Shown one piece after another: positions 1-8,329 of a stretch of DNA of 16,870 nucleotides. The notes beneath the pieces are model-generated. The model was not told where the DNA came from. It saw only the letters and a program-made list of their open reading frames with translations, and did no database searches. A program made the position numbers and the translations under genes. The stretch covers positions 1-16,870 of the forward strand of contig JAQCGQ010000004.1 of NCBI GenBank assembly GCA_027730465.1, written 5' to 3'. Positions within the stretch are counted from its first letter, which is position 1. Each line of letters starts with the position of its first letter. Source of the DNA: Actinomycetota bacterium. GTDB taxonomy: Bacteria; Actinomycetota; Actinomycetes; Nanopelagicales; Nanopelagicaceae.

Positions 1-276
1 TAAAGCCAATGCTTTATTATTGGTTACCTCAATAAATGCAGCTGCAACTAAAACAGTGGCAGTCAATTCGCAACTCTTTCTTACCAGTAATAAAACATTT
101 AGATATCTGGCAGGATTTTCAGTGAATCTGGAAAACTTATTTGCATACTTAGGCTTTATATCGACAATTTGTTCAATTAGTAATCTTGATAAGGATGTAA
201 GTGCTGATTCGCTGCCAGCTAAAAACCCAGCAAAAACTAGCAACATAACAACTGAGAATAAAGTAGCTAAACTCAT
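1..276 (-). CDS. CorC/HlyC-like (CNNM/DUF21) membrane protein, N-terminal part
   Basis: This is a partial gene running off the left edge; 92 codons from its ATG are present without a stop. Residues 1-26 form a hydrophobic segment beginning MSLATLFSVVMLLVFAGF and followed by AGSESALTSLSR, the small-residue/SE-A-L pattern typical of the first helix of DUF21 (CNNM) domains. A second hydrophobic stretch (about 59-83, LNVLLLV then TATVLVAAAF) follows. Family members are inner-membrane proteins with CNNM, CBS-pair and CorC_HlyC domains, linked to Mg2+/Co2+ efflux or magnesium homeostasis; the transport role is inferred from the family and the later domains lie outside the window. The ATG overlaps the ybeY TGA as ATGA, so translation is probably coupled. 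A CorC-like gene after ybeY is the usual actinobacterial order, which supports the call. Confidence 0.85.
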   Translation of the reverse strand, partial: MSLATLFSVVMLLVFAGFLAGSESALTSLSRLLIEQIVDIKPKYANKFSRFTENPARYLNVLLLVRKSCELTATVLVAAAFIEVTNNKALAL

Positions 277-710
277 ACTTTCATCCGCCACTGATTAAGA
301 AAGTCTTCTTGAAGTTTAAACATTACTTCTTCATCTAATATTTCTTGATGGTCATAGCCAAGTAGATGCAGTACTCCGTGCACTGTAAGAAGCTCAAGTT
401 CTTTTTCTAAAGACTGCTTATCATTTTTTTCTGCAAATGCTGGGCAAAGAACAATATCGCCAATTATGCCAGGGCCATTAGATGCCGAATTTGGTTTCAT
501 CTCATCCATCGGAAAAGATAAGACATCAGTTGGGCCAGGTAGATTCATCCATTTCACATGTAACTCGGATATTTCTTCTTCAGTTACTAATCTAATTGCT
601 AACTCAGAGTCTGGGTGTATACCTAATTTATTTAATGCAAACTCAGCAACAGACTTAATGCCTATTTCATTACACTTAACATGTGAATTATTCTCTAATT
701 CTATTTTCAT
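273..710 (-). CDS. ybeY: Endoribonuclease / rRNA maturation factor YbeY
   Basis: YbeY is a single-domain metalloprotein of the UPF0054 family, a zinc-dependent endoribonuclease involved in 16S rRNA 3' maturation and 70S ribosome quality control. The 145-residue protein has the expected size. It carries the metal-binding motif HGVLHLLGYDH (H111, H115, H121) and the upstream family block PTDVLSFPMDE (about 60-70) with GDIVL (84-88). It starts with ATG 27 nt after phoH. That gap holds a small inverted repeat (GCTCA at 719-723 / TGAGC at 730-734) with no U-tract, so it is not a convincing terminator. The gene overlaps the next one (CorC-like) by 4 nt. The pair phoH-ybeY is widely conserved, and both products act in RNA processing. 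No residue looks missing. Confidence 0.96.
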   Translation of the reverse strand: MKIELENNSHVKCNEIGIKSVAEFALNKLGIHPDSELAIRLVTEEEISELHVKWMNLPGPTDVLSFPMDEMKPNSASNGPGIIGDIVLCPAFAEKNDKQSLEKELELLTVHGVLHLLGYDHQEILDEEVMFKLQEDFLNQWRMKV

Positions 711-737
711 AGGTATTTGCTCAAAATTCTGAGCTAA

Positions 738-1736
738 TTAACGATCACCTTTTCCGCTTCGAATAGGAAAAGTTGATTTTGAAATATTCTCATCCCAATT
801 TCCGTATGCGGTCACAATATCTCCAACTAAACGGTTGCGAACAACATCTTCAGCATTTAAATACATGAAAGCTATATCGTCAACGTCTTTTAGAATATCT
901 TGAACAATTTTTAAACCAGACTGTGAGTTATTAGGTAAGTCAACCTGAGTTATATCTCCAGTAACAACCATTCTTGAACCAAAACCTAGTCTAGTTAAGA
1001 ACATTTTCATCTGTTCAGCAGTCGTGTTTTGTGCTTCATCTAAAATAATAAAAGCATCATTAAGGGTGCGGCCTCTCATATACGCAAGAGGTGCTACCTC
1101 AATTACCCCAGAATTCATTAGTCTAGGGATAGCATCCTGGTCAATCATGTCGTGTAGTGCATCAAATAATGGACGTAGATATGGATCGATTTTTTCATGA
1201 AGTGTTCCTGGAAGAAACCCTAATCTTTCCCCAGCCTCAACTGCTGGCCTAGTTAAAATTATTCTATTCACTTGCTTAGATTGCAAAGATTGTATTGCTT
1301 TTGCCATCGCTAGATAAGTTTTGCCGGAACCTGCTGGGCCAATTCCAAAAGTAACTTTATTGGTGTCAATCGCGTCGACATATTTCTTTTGATTAGCAGT
1401 CTTTGGGCGAATAATTTTACCACGATTACTCAAAATATTAAGTGAAAGAACTTCAGCTGGGTGCTCTGCTGGATCTTGTTTAATCATTCCAATTGATCTA
1501 CGGACCATATCTGTATTTAAGTTTTGACCACTACGCAGAATCGCAATTAATTCTTCAACTAAGCTCTCAAATTGCTTAGCAACTTCAATCTCCCCTTTTA
1601 CATAGATTTCATTACCACGAACTGTAATTGAGAGTTGAGAAAATTCATTTTCTAAAATTCTAAGATAAGAGTCACTTGGACCGACAAGTGCGACCATAGC
1701 AAACGCGGTCGGAACTTTAATTACGATTGGCTCCAT
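738..1736 (-). CDS. phoH: PhoH-family ATPase (PhoH-like protein)
   Basis: This is a cytoplasmic P-loop ATPase of the PhoH/PhoL family, related to the helicase-like half of PhoH2. It is thought to act on RNA together with YbeY; the precise substrate is not settled. From the start chosen here, Walker A GPAGSGKT lies at about 133-140 and Walker B LDEAQ at about 232-236, followed by the strand with VVTGDITQVDLP. Start choice: the frame is open to a GTG at 1784, but that would overlap the conserved C-terminus of the HIT gene by 32 nt. The residues gained (MADHSLGHQVKYTIRL) do not resemble family N-termini. The ATG at 1736 gives MEPIVIKVPTAFAMVALVG, which aligns with the usual beginning and leaves a 16-nt gap after the HIT stop. 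Neither start has a strong Shine-Dalgarno sequence. The C-terminus ends in a short charged tail. Confidence 0.94.
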   Translation of the reverse strand: MEPIVIKVPTAFAMVALVGPSDSYLRILENEFSQLSITVRGNEIYVKGEIEVAKQFESLVEELIAILRSGQNLNTDMVRRSIGMIKQDPAEHPAEVLSLNILSNRGKIIRPKTANQKKYVDAIDTNKVTFGIGPAGSGKTYLAMAKAIQSLQSKQVNRIILTRPAVEAGERLGFLPGTLHEKIDPYLRPLFDALHDMIDQDAIPRLMNSGVIEVAPLAYMRGRTLNDAFIILDEAQNTTAEQMKMFLTRLGFGSRMVVTGDITQVDLPNNSQSGLKIVQDILKDVDDIAFMYLNAEDVVRNRLVGDIVTAYGNWDENISKSTFPIRSGKGDR

Positions 1737-1752
1737 TAATCGAATTGTATAT

Positions 1753-2088
1753 TTAACCTGGTGGCCAAGCGAATGATCTGCCACCTAATAGGTGTAAGTG
1801 AGCGTGAAAGACTGACTGTCCTGCCTCTAAACCAGTGTTTGCAACGGTCCGATAGCTTTTTAAACCTAGTTCATGAGCAATCTCACCCGCTACTTCAAAA
1901 ATCTGACCAGCTAAGTCAGCATCAGTATTGGCAACCTCTGCCATATTCTCAAAGTGCTTATTTGGAATTATTAATACGTGTGTTGGAGCTTGAGGTGTAA
2001 TATCTTTAAAGGCAGTAATCAATTCTGTTTTTTTGACAACAGTAGCTGGAATATTTCCACTAACAATTTTACAAAATAAGCACTCCAC
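1753..2088 (-). CDS. HIT-family (histidine triad) nucleotide-binding protein
   Basis: This is a small cytosolic histidine-triad protein of the Hint branch, a family of nucleoside phosphoramidase/nucleotidyl hydrolases; its physiological substrate here is unknown. The catalytic motif HAHLHLLGG is at about residues 95-103, followed by the family-typical ending RSFAWPPG. An N-terminal Cys pair (CLFC) is also present, as in many bacterial Hint proteins. The frame opens with GTG at 2097 (MVVVECLFCK). A second GTG at 2088 gives MECLFCKI, which matches the usual family start and sits 5-6 nt after a GGTGG element, so I chose 2088 (111 residues). With that start the gene follows the rsmE stop by 2 nt. 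The neighbouring order rsmE-HIT-phoH-ybeY is common in Actinobacteria. Confidence 0.93.
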   Translation of the reverse strand: MECLFCKIVSGNIPATVVKKTELITAFKDITPQAPTHVLIIPNKHFENMAEVANTDADLAGQIFEVAGEIAHELGLKSYRTVANTGLEAGQSVFHAHLHLLGGRSFAWPPG

Positions 2089-2090
2089 AA

Positions 2091-2804
2091 CTACCACCGC
2101 CCTAACTTAGTTTGAATTGACGCAAGAGCGGCAAATCCAGCATGTGCTGAGCGCAACACTGGCTCACCTAACCGAACTAGATTTCCACCTTTAGTTTTAA
2201 AAATTTCAAGCTCGCCCTCTGCAATTCCACCCTCAGGCCCAATTATTAGATAAATAGTTGATGCACTCTGTGAAATATTTAGGTCTGAGAGTTTTTGATC
2301 AGCACTCTCATGAAAAACTACAATACAAACATTTACTGCCATCTGCTCAATAATTTGTTTTGTGCTCATTACTTTCTCTAATTTAGGTAGGTTTACTCTT
2401 CGAGATTGCTTACTCGCTTCTTTAATAGAAGTACTCCACTTATCGTAAGAGTTAGATTGCCATTTACTAATACGATCTGCTTGCCAAGGAATTATTCGAT
2501 CTACACCAGCTACAGTAATTAGCTCTAACATTTCTTTATTACGATCAGATTTAGTCATCGCCTGTACAAGGACTAATTCAGGTTTTTTAATTCTCTCAAT
2601 ACCATTTGAAGTTACTGTTATTTTTAGACTTTTCTTACCAACTTCAGAGATTGGTCCGGAGACCCAACTGCCTTCGCCATCTGAAATTTTAATCTCTTCA
2701 CCAATTCTAAGGCGCATAACTTTGATTGCATGATGAGCTTCATCATTATCAAGTGCTTGCGTCTTACTACCACTTAATTCATCAACAAAAAATAAGGAAA
2801 GCAC
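2091..2804 (-). CDS. rsmE: 16S rRNA (uracil-1498-N3)-methyltransferase RsmE
   Basis: RsmE is a SPOUT-class SAM-dependent methyltransferase that methylates U1498 of 16S rRNA in the assembled 30S subunit. The 237-residue length is normal. The N-terminal PUA-like part contains HHAIKVMRLRIG (24-35). The trefoil-knot SAM site is represented by LIIGPEGGIAEGE (about 186-198) and LGEPVLRSAHA (212-222). The family motif AMTKSDRNKEMLELITVAGV at about 82-101 is also clear. The gene begins with GTG, sharing one base with the dnaJ stop (TAGTG), so it is probably translated by reinitiation. It is followed 2 nt later by the HIT gene. rsmE directly after dnaJ is the usual order both in Actinobacteria and in Firmicutes. 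Confidence 0.95.
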   Translation of the reverse strand: MLSLFFVDELSGSKTQALDNDEAHHAIKVMRLRIGEEIKISDGEGSWVSGPISEVGKKSLKITVTSNGIERIKKPELVLVQAMTKSDRNKEMLELITVAGVDRIIPWQADRISKWQSNSYDKWSTSIKEASKQSRRVNLPKLEKVMSTKQIIEQMAVNVCIVVFHESADQKLSDLNISQSASTIYLIIGPEGGIAEGELEIFKTKGGNLVRLGEPVLRSAHAGFAALASIQTKLGRW

Positions 2805-3898
2805 TAGCGGAAAGCATTTCTTATTTTACTGAAGAAACCCTCGTCCTGGCTTTTGTGAATCGATACCTTCCCTAGCTCATCATTTCTAGATTGTGCAAAT
2901 TTTCTTAGCAAATCACTCTGCTCTTTATTTAATTTACTTGGGATTGTTACCTCAATATGAACAATTAGATCCCCTCTTCCGGAGCCGCGTAGTTTAGTTA
3001 CACCAAGACCACGCAGTGATACGGTAGATCCGCTTTGAGTTCCTTCATGTATTTCCACACTTTGTTTACCGTCTAATGTATCAATCTCTACCGTAGTCCC
3101 AAGTGCTGCAGATGCCATTGGTATCGCAACTGATATATGTAAATTATTATTTTCTCGAACTAAAAATTCATGAGCTAATTCAACTATTTCAACATACAAA
3201 TCGCCCGCTGGTCCACCACCTGGACCAACTTCACCCTGCCCACTTAGTTGAATGCGATTACCGGTTTCAACTCCTGCTGGAATTTTTATAGGAATACTCT
3301 TACGAGAGCGAACTCGACCATCACCGGCACACTCACTACATGGGTCTGAAATAATTGAGCCAAAACCTTGGCAACTGTTGCATGGTCTACTTGTCATGAC
3401 CTGACCTAAAATTGATCGAGCAACTTGCTGAGTCTCTCCTCTGCCTTTACAAATATCACATGTTCGTGGTCTTGAATTATTAGCGCAACCTGTTCCTGTA
3501 CATTTGGTACAAGAAACAGCAGTTTCAACATTTAACTCTCGCTCACAACCAAATGTCGCATCTTTAAGATCAACTTCAACTCTAATCAAAGCATCTTGTC
3601 CTGCCCGTGTTCTTGGCCGAGGACCGCGTTGTTGCCCACCACCAAAAAATGCATCCATAATGTCGCCAAAACCAAAGCCAGCATTACCAAAGCCATTTCC
3701 ACCTACATCATAGTTTTGTCTTTTATCAGGATCACTTAAGACTTCATATGCTGCAGTAATCTCCTTAAATTTCTCTGACATTTTTGGGTCTGGATTAACA
3801 TCTGGATGATAACTACGAGCTAACTTACGATAAGCCTTTTTTATGTCATCAAAACTTGCATCTCTTCCAACACCGAGAGTTTCGTATAAATCAGCCAT
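2804..3898 (-). CDS. dnaJ: Molecular chaperone DnaJ (hrcA-linked copy, DnaJ2 type)
   Basis: DnaJ is the type I Hsp40 co-chaperone that stimulates DnaK ATPase and delivers unfolded substrates. The domains appear in the standard order. A J domain (about 1-65) carries HPD at 31-33, and a Gly/Phe-rich linker follows (about 66-90, with [10 protein letters not shown]). The zinc-binding domain has four CxxCxGxG-type repeats starting at Cys130, 147, 173 and 187. A C-terminal substrate-binding region of two beta-barrel subdomains completes it. The 364-residue length fits the family. The start is ATG, 3 nt after the hrcA stop. Actinobacteria commonly have one dnaJ with dnaK-grpE and a second next to hrcA; from its position this is the second kind. 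dnaK and grpE are not in this window. Confidence 0.95.
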   Translation of the reverse strand: MADLYETLGVGRDASFDDIKKAYRKLARSYHPDVNPDPKMSEKFKEITAAYEVLSDPDKRQNYDVGGNGFGNAGFGFGDIMDAFFGGGQQRGPRPRTRAGQDALIRVEVDLKDATFGCERELNVETAVSCTKCTGTGCANNSRPRTCDICKGRGETQQVARSILGQVMTSRPCNSCQGFGSIISDPCSECAGDGRVRSRKSIPIKIPAGVETGNRIQLSGQGEVGPGGGPAGDLYVEIVELAHEFLVRENNNLHISVAIPMASAALGTTVEIDTLDGKQSVEIHEGTQSGSTVSLRGLGVTKLRGSGRGDLIVHIEVTIPSKLNKEQSDLLRKFAQSRNDELGKVSIHKSQDEGFFSKIRNAFR

Positions 3899-3901
3899 TC
3901 T

Positions 3902-4915
3902 TTATTTGTTCTCCGTTAGAAATCTACCAACATAATTAGCAACGGCATTTACTGCTGTAATTGATGCGGCGTAATCCATACGAGTTGGTCCTAAAATTCC
4001 TAGGGCTCCAATATTTGCATATCCAACCGAGACTAAGCTTGTTTTACGCAAACTCTTCTCGCTCTGCTCATCCCCAATTTGAACTCTGACTGAAGAATCT
4101 GTACCAGATAATAATCTAAGCAATACCACCTGCTCCTCTAATGCCTCCAAAATTGGATGGATACTACTTGATAAATCTTGATTAGCACGAGCTAAATTTG
4201 AAGTTCCAGCAAGGACAACTTTCTCCTCCGGGTGCTCTATTGCCATCTCGATTAGAGTTGCAATTATTACTATTACATTTGATTTATCACTACCTCTATA
4301 AGTACTAGCAAGTGAATCTAATTTAGTTGCAACATTTGCCAGTGACTGCGTTGCTATAGCTAAATTTAATTTATTGTGTAGATCAGAAAGGGCACTTTCA
4401 TTGATATCAAATGGTAGTTCAACCATTCTTTGTTCAACTCTGCCAGTATCTGTAATTAAAACAATCATCACTCGATTTGGATTGAGTAGTACTAATTCAA
4501 TATGCCTTACTTTTGCTTTTATAAGTGATGGATACTGAACTACTGCAACTTGTTTTGTAACTTGTGCTAAGAGACGAACCGTACGACTAATTACATCATC
4601 TAAGTCACTAGCACCATCTAAGAAATTCTCAATAGCTTTGCGCTCCGCATTTGAAAGTGGCTTAATTTGATCAAGCTGGTCCACAAATACTCGATAACCT
4701 TTATTGGTAGGGATGCGTCCAGCGCTTGTGTGTGGTTGAGTAATTAATCCAGCATCTTCTAATACTGCCATCTCGTTTCGAATAGTTGCAGGAGAAATTC
4801 CAAGTCCAGCACGAGATGCGATTGTTTTGGAACCAACAGGTTCCTCTGTTGCTACATACTCATCAACTATTGCTTTTAATATCTCAAGTTGCCTACTGGC
4901 CATTGCACTACTCAT
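3902..4915 (-). CDS. hrcA: Heat-inducible transcription repressor HrcA
   Basis: HrcA is the repressor of class I heat-shock genes that binds the CIRCE operator and is kept active by GroEL. The N-terminal winged helix spans about residues 8-80, with family-typical stretches EPVGSKTIASRAGLGISPAT and LITQPHTSAGRIPTNKGYR. The central GAF-like and C-terminal dimerisation parts follow, ending with ALGILGPTRMDYAASITAVNAVA, a strong family signature. The 337-residue length is normal. The ATG at 4915 is 12 nt after the hemW stop. A second in-frame ATG at 4903 is possible, and neither has a clear Shine-Dalgarno sequence. I see no CIRCE-like inverted repeat (TTAGCACTC-N9-GAGTGCTAA) in front of hrcA or elsewhere in the window. 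Its targets, probably groEL/groES, must therefore lie outside, and the gene itself looks expressed as part of the lepA run. Confidence 0.95.
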   Translation of the reverse strand: MSSAMASRQLEILKAIVDEYVATEEPVGSKTIASRAGLGISPATIRNEMAVLEDAGLITQPHTSAGRIPTNKGYRVFVDQLDQIKPLSNAERKAIENFLDGASDLDDVISRTVRLLAQVTKQVAVVQYPSLIKAKVRHIELVLLNPNRVMIVLITDTGRVEQRMVELPFDINESALSDLHNKLNLAIATQSLANVATKLDSLASTYRGSDKSNVIVIIATLIEMAIEHPEEKVVLAGTSNLARANQDLSSSIHPILEALEEQVVLLRLLSGTDSSVRVQIGDEQSEKSLRKTSLVSVGYANIGALGILGPTRMDYAASITAVNAVANYVGRFLTENK

Positions 4916-4927
4916 AAGCCAACGCTA

Positions 4928-6073
4928 CTACAACAGTATTTCTCGGACGATACGATCGGTAATGAGACGCCCATCTAGGGTCAAAGTTGCTCGACCCCTA
5001 TTCCAATTTTCTTGATCAAGATGGCCGCTATTTACATAATCGGTTAATTCCAAAATTTGCTGATTATTTAATGTGTTCTTTGCTACTCCCTGGGGCAATC
5101 TAATTGAAAGCATCAATCTTTCACTTTCTATCTGCGAACCTTCTAATACTTCAGAGTTTAAAATTACTGTTTCATTAGCCTGAATTTTTTGTTTATATAA
5201 ATTTGGATGCTTAACATTCCAAAACCTTTTCCCATTTATATGAGAATGAGCGCCTGGGCCCGCTCCCCACCAATTATGACCTAGCCAATAAGCTAAATTG
5301 TGTTTACTTTGTGAATTTGGTTTAGCCCAATTACTTAATTCATACCAATTGAAACCAGCTGCTGTGAAAGCTTGATCTGCCATTATGTACTTCTCAGCAG
5401 TTAAGTCATCATCTGGCTTTGCAATCTCACCACGCTTAATTTGGGCTGCAAGTTTTGTACCGTCTTCAACAATTAGAGCATATGCTGAAATATGAGAAAT
5501 AGGTAGCGCTAGCGCTGAATCAATTGATTGCTGCCAATCTTTCTTGCTCTCACCCGGTGTGCCATAAATTAAATCCACTGAGATCTCTTCAAAGCCAACT
5601 TCCTTAGCCCACTTAGTTACCTGCGGTAAATTTTCTGGATTATGGGTTCTATCAAGTGTTTTTAAAACATGTAAAACTGAGGATTGCATTCCAAATGAAA
5701 TTCGATTTACGCCAGCATCAAAAAATTGCTTGAGCTTTTCTTTTGTAACAGTATCAGGATTAGTCTCAAGAGTTATTTCTGCAATTTGCTCTAGTTTAAA
5801 TTGCTCACTAATGGCAGTAATTACTCGCTTGATGTCAGATGCTTCCATCAGAGAAGGGGTACCACCACCAAAAAATATTGATGGAACTACGGTACTTTCG
5901 CCAACTTGATTTCTTGCAAATTCTATTTCTTTAACTAATAGATCAATATAAGAATTAGATATTTGCGCCAAACCTTCAGTTAGCTGCAGCTCAGCAGGTG
6001 TATAAGTATTAAAATCACAGTAACCACACCGTTTGACGCAATATGGGATGTGAATATAAAAGGCTAGGTTCAC
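4928..6073 (-). CDS. hemW: Radical SAM heme chaperone HemW (HemN-like)
   Basis: HemW binds heme and an iron-sulfur cluster and is thought to insert heme into membrane respiratory enzymes. It is related to coproporphyrinogen dehydrogenase HemN but is a distinct protein. The radical-SAM cluster motif is CVKRCGYCDFNTY (Cys12, 16, 19), and the HemW-type continuation CxFN is present. The SAM-binding GGGTPSL is at 69-75 and ETNPDT at 103-108. Downstream, GAGPGAHSH and the C-terminal HemN_C region are recognisable. The 381 residues fit HemW rather than the longer HemN. It starts with GTG immediately after the lepA TAA (TAAGTG), with purine-rich AAGAAG in the lepA end serving as the likely ribosome site. 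lepA-hemW-hrcA-dnaJ is the standard order in Gram-positive bacteria. Confidence 0.93.
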   Translation of the reverse strand: MNLAFYIHIPYCVKRCGYCDFNTYTPAELQLTEGLAQISNSYIDLLVKEIEFARNQVGESTVVPSIFFGGGTPSLMEASDIKRVITAISEQFKLEQIAEITLETNPDTVTKEKLKQFFDAGVNRISFGMQSSVLHVLKTLDRTHNPENLPQVTKWAKEVGFEEISVDLIYGTPGESKKDWQQSIDSALALPISHISAYALIVEDGTKLAAQIKRGEIAKPDDDLTAEKYIMADQAFTAAGFNWYELSNWAKPNSQSKHNLAYWLGHNWWGAGPGAHSHINGKRFWNVKHPNLYKQKIQANETVILNSEVLEGSQIESERLMLSIRLPQGVAKNTLNNQQILELTDYVNSGHLDQENWNRGRATLTLDGRLITDRIVREILL

Positions 6074-7939
6074 TTACTTCTTCTTTTCACTCGCTTTATC
6101 CGAATCAGTTGTAAGTGCAGCAATAAATGCCTCTTGTGGTACCTCAACTCTTCCCACCATCTTCATTCGCTTCTTACCCTCTTTTTGCTTCTCAAGTAAC
6201 TTACGCTTTCGAGTTATATCTCCACCGTAGCATTTGGCTAAAACATCTTTGCGAATTGCTCTTATGTTTTCCCGTGCAATAATTTTCGCACCAATCGCTG
6301 CTTGAATAGGTACTTCAAACTGCTGCCGGGGAATTAATTCATGTAACTTACCGGTCATTGATACTCCATAGGCATAGGCTTTATCACGGTGAACAATTTG
6401 GCTAAATGCATCAACTTTTTCACCTTGTAATAAAATATCTACTTTTACTAAATCACCAGCTTCTTCACCAATTGGCTCATAATCTAAGGATGCATAACCA
6501 CGTGTACGAGATTTAAGTTGGTCAAAGAAATCAAAGACTATCTCAGCAAGTGGCAGGGTATATCGAATTTCAATTCGATCTTCAGATAAGTAATCCATCC
6601 CTTTTTGTACACCACGGCGCTGCTGGCATAACTCCATAATTGTGCCGATAAATTCACTAGGGGCCAGAATAGTTGCCTTAACAATTGGTTCTTGTACTTC
6701 AGCAATTTTTCCATCCGGATACTCAGATGGATTTGTAACAACTAATTTTTTGCCATCATCGAGTGTGACGTTATAGACCACACTGGGTGCAGTTGAAATT
6801 AAGGTTAAACCAGCCTCACGCTCTAATCTTTCTCTAACAATTTCCATATGAAGTAGGCCTAGAAAGCCACATCTAAATCCAAAACCTAATGCTGCTGACG
6901 ATTCTGGCTCAAATACTAGAGCGGCATCATTTAACTGCAACTTATCTAGAGCCTCACGTAATATCGGATACTCGGCTCCATCTAATGGAAAAAGACCAGA
7001 AAATACCATTGGCTTAGGATCTTTATAGCCAGCAAGTGGCACAGTAGCAGGATTGTTGTATGTAGTAACTGTGTCACCAACTCGTGACTGTCGCACATCT
7101 TTTACACCAGTAATTAAATAGCCAACTTCACCAACTCCTAGGCCCTTACTCGCTAAGGGTTCTGGTGAGATAATTCCAACCTCTAGCATTTCATGTCGAA
7201 CACCAGTTGAATACATCTGAATTTGATCACGTGGTGATAAATGGCCATCTATGACTCTGACATAAGTAACAACACCTCGGTATGAGTCATAAACTGAGTC
7301 AAAAATTAATGCTCTAGTTGGTGCTTTTGGATCACCCACTGGTGCTGGAATTTGCTTCGTAATTTGATCAAGTAAAACCTCTACCCCTTGTCCAGTTTTA
7401 CCGGAAACACGCAAACAATCCTCTGGCTTGCAACCAATTAAATTAGCTAGCTCTTCAGCAAACTTATCTGGCTGAGCTGCTGGAAGATCAATTTTATTGA
7501 GCACAGGAATAATTGTTAGATTATTTTCCATAGCTAAGTAAAGATTAGCTAGGGTTTGTGCTTCAATTCCTTGAGCACAATCAACTAATAATACGGCGCC
7601 TTCACATGCAGCAAGGGAGCGTGAAACTTCGTATGTAAAATCAACATGGCCTGGCGTATCTATCATATTTAATATGTACTCTTGATTATCAAGTCCAGAT
7701 CGCCACGGCAATCTAACTGCTTGACTTTTGATTGTGATACCACGCTCACGCTCAATATCCATTCGATCTAGATACTGTGCACGCATATTTCTATCTTCAA
7801 CCACGCCAGTAATACCAAGCATTCGATCTGCCAGTGTTGATTTACCATGATCAATATGGGCGATGATGCAGAAATTTCTAATCTGCATGGGGTTTGTTGC
7901 AGCAGGTTGCGGTGCTTTAGCAATCGAGATGGCAGGCAT
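6074..7939 (-). CDS. lepA: Translation elongation factor 4 (LepA/EF4), back-translocating GTPase
   Basis: LepA is a ribosome-associated translational GTPase implicated in back-translocation and in initiation or 30S biogenesis. The G domain has AHIDHGKST (27-35), the switch I region ERERGIT, DTPGHVD (94-100) and NKID (148-151). The LepA-specific C-terminal domain contains [18 protein letters not shown] from about 571, which distinguishes it from EF-G and BipA. The 621 residues include a short N-terminal extension (about 17 residues, [17 protein letters not shown]) ahead of the conserved [13 protein letters not shown] and a lysine-rich tail. The extension is likely real because an AAGG element lies just upstream of the ATG at 7939. 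The start is 25 nt after rpsT and no separate promoter is evident, so it is probably transcribed with rpsT. Confidence 0.97.
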   Translation of the reverse strand: MPAISIAKAPQPAATNPMQIRNFCIIAHIDHGKSTLADRMLGITGVVEDRNMRAQYLDRMDIERERGITIKSQAVRLPWRSGLDNQEYILNMIDTPGHVDFTYEVSRSLAACEGAVLLVDCAQGIEAQTLANLYLAMENNLTIIPVLNKIDLPAAQPDKFAEELANLIGCKPEDCLRVSGKTGQGVEVLLDQITKQIPAPVGDPKAPTRALIFDSVYDSYRGVVTYVRVIDGHLSPRDQIQMYSTGVRHEMLEVGIISPEPLASKGLGVGEVGYLITGVKDVRQSRVGDTVTTYNNPATVPLAGYKDPKPMVFSGLFPLDGAEYPILREALDKLQLNDAALVFEPESSAALGFGFRCGFLGLLHMEIVRERLEREAGLTLISTAPSVVYNVTLDDGKKLVVTNPSEYPDGKIAEVQEPIVKATILAPSEFIGTIMELCQQRRGVQKGMDYLSEDRIEIRYTLPLAEIVFDFFDQLKSRTRGYASLDYEPIGEEAGDLVKVDILLQGEKVDAFSQIVHRDKAYAYGVSMTGKLHELIPRQQFEVPIQAAIGAKIIARENIRAIRKDVLAKCYGGDITRKRKLLEKQKEGKKRMKMVGRVEVPQEAFIAALTTDSDKASEKKK

Positions 7940-7964
7940 TTATGCCTTAGATGTGACTAGAAAA

Positions 7965-8234
7965 TTAACGAATGCCAGCTTTGTTGGCCAACTTGGCCAT
8001 TGCTGACTTTTTATTTGCTGCGTTGTTAGCATGAATTACACCTTTTGATACAGCCATATCTAATGAACGAGAAGCATCGGTAAATTCACTCTTTATTTTC
8101 GCAGCATCACCAGATGTAACAGCATCACGGAATTTACGAATCGCAGTACGCAGTGCTGAGCGATATGCCTTGTTACGATCCTGCGCCTTGTTATTGGTAC
8201 GAATACGTTTGATCTGGGACTTAATATTTGCCAC
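7965..8234 (-). CDS. rpsT: 30S ribosomal protein S20
   Basis: S20 is a primary 16S rRNA-binding protein of the small-subunit body. The 89 residues match the family: [21 protein letters not shown] at the start, an alpha-helical Lys/Arg/Ala-rich body, and [20 protein letters not shown] at the end. The start codon is GTG, with AAAGG 9 nt upstream (8244-8248). A candidate promoter and a weak AT-rich inverted repeat lie in the 95-bp region before it, so rpsT is likely the first gene of a transcript continuing into lepA. In many Actinobacteria rpsT is divergent from holA; here both point the same way. S20 synthesis is autoregulated in Escherichia coli, but nothing in this sequence alone proves that here. 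Confidence 0.97.
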   Translation of the reverse strand: MANIKSQIKRIRTNNKAQDRNKAYRSALRTAIRKFRDAVTSGDAAKIKSEFTDASRSLDMAVSKGVIHANNAANKKSAMAKLANKAGIR

Positions 8235-8260
8235 TTAGGATTACCTTTTCTCGTTGTTTA

Positions 8261-8280
8261 TCTTAAAACTAACTTTAAGA
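8261..8280 (-). repeat. AT-rich inverted repeat in the rpsT leader
   Basis: TCTTAAA (8261-8267) and TTTAAGA (8274-8280) form a 7-bp stem with a 6-nt loop in the predicted rpsT leader, 26 nt upstream of the GTG start. The stem is almost all A-U, so it would be weak. It is not followed by a U-tract in the transcript direction. It may be incidental or part of translational control of S20. Confidence 0.35.
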
Positions 8281-8288
8281 AGATCCGT

Positions 8289-8318
8289 AGGGTATCAGCG
8301 TATGGCGTCTGCGCTCAA
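8289..8318 (-). promoter_or_regulatory. Candidate housekeeping promoter for rpsT-lepA
   Basis: On the minus strand a -35-like TTGAGC (8318-8313) and a -10-like TACCCT (8294-8289, preceded by TGA) are separated by 18 nt. This would start an RNA about 8282, giving a leader near 47 nt. The -10 fits the TANNNT form common in Actinobacteria. The -35 element overlaps the hairpin that may end the holA transcript. Visual match only. Confidence 0.45.
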
Positions 8319-8326
8319 ACTGAGCG
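8312..8326 (-). terminator. Possible weak terminator hairpin after holA
   Basis: CGCTCA and TGAGCG form a perfect 6-bp stem with a 3-nt loop just after the holA stop codon. The RNA that follows (CAGACGCC) has no U-tract, so this is not a canonical intrinsic terminator. Actinobacteria often use U-poor hairpins, and it is placed at the boundary between two gene runs. It could equally be part of the rpsT promoter. Confidence 0.35.
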
Positions 8327-8329
8327 TGA

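Noticed and set aside
20-298. Plus-strand open frame of 92 codons at the left edge
   Set aside because: It is antisense to the CorC-like N-terminus, whose hydrophobic pattern and ATGA coupling to ybeY are convincing; the plus-strand translation resembles nothing and has no ribosome site.
719-734. Inverted repeat GCTCA/TGAGC between phoH and ybeY as a terminator
   Set aside because: Only 5 bp with a 6-nt A/T-rich loop and no U-tract; phoH-ybeY is expected to be co-transcribed.
7196-7210. LexA-box-like TCGAACACCAGTTGA inside lepA
   Set aside because: The second half-site is imperfect (GTTGA instead of GTTCG) and it lies deep inside a conserved coding sequence with no promoter context.
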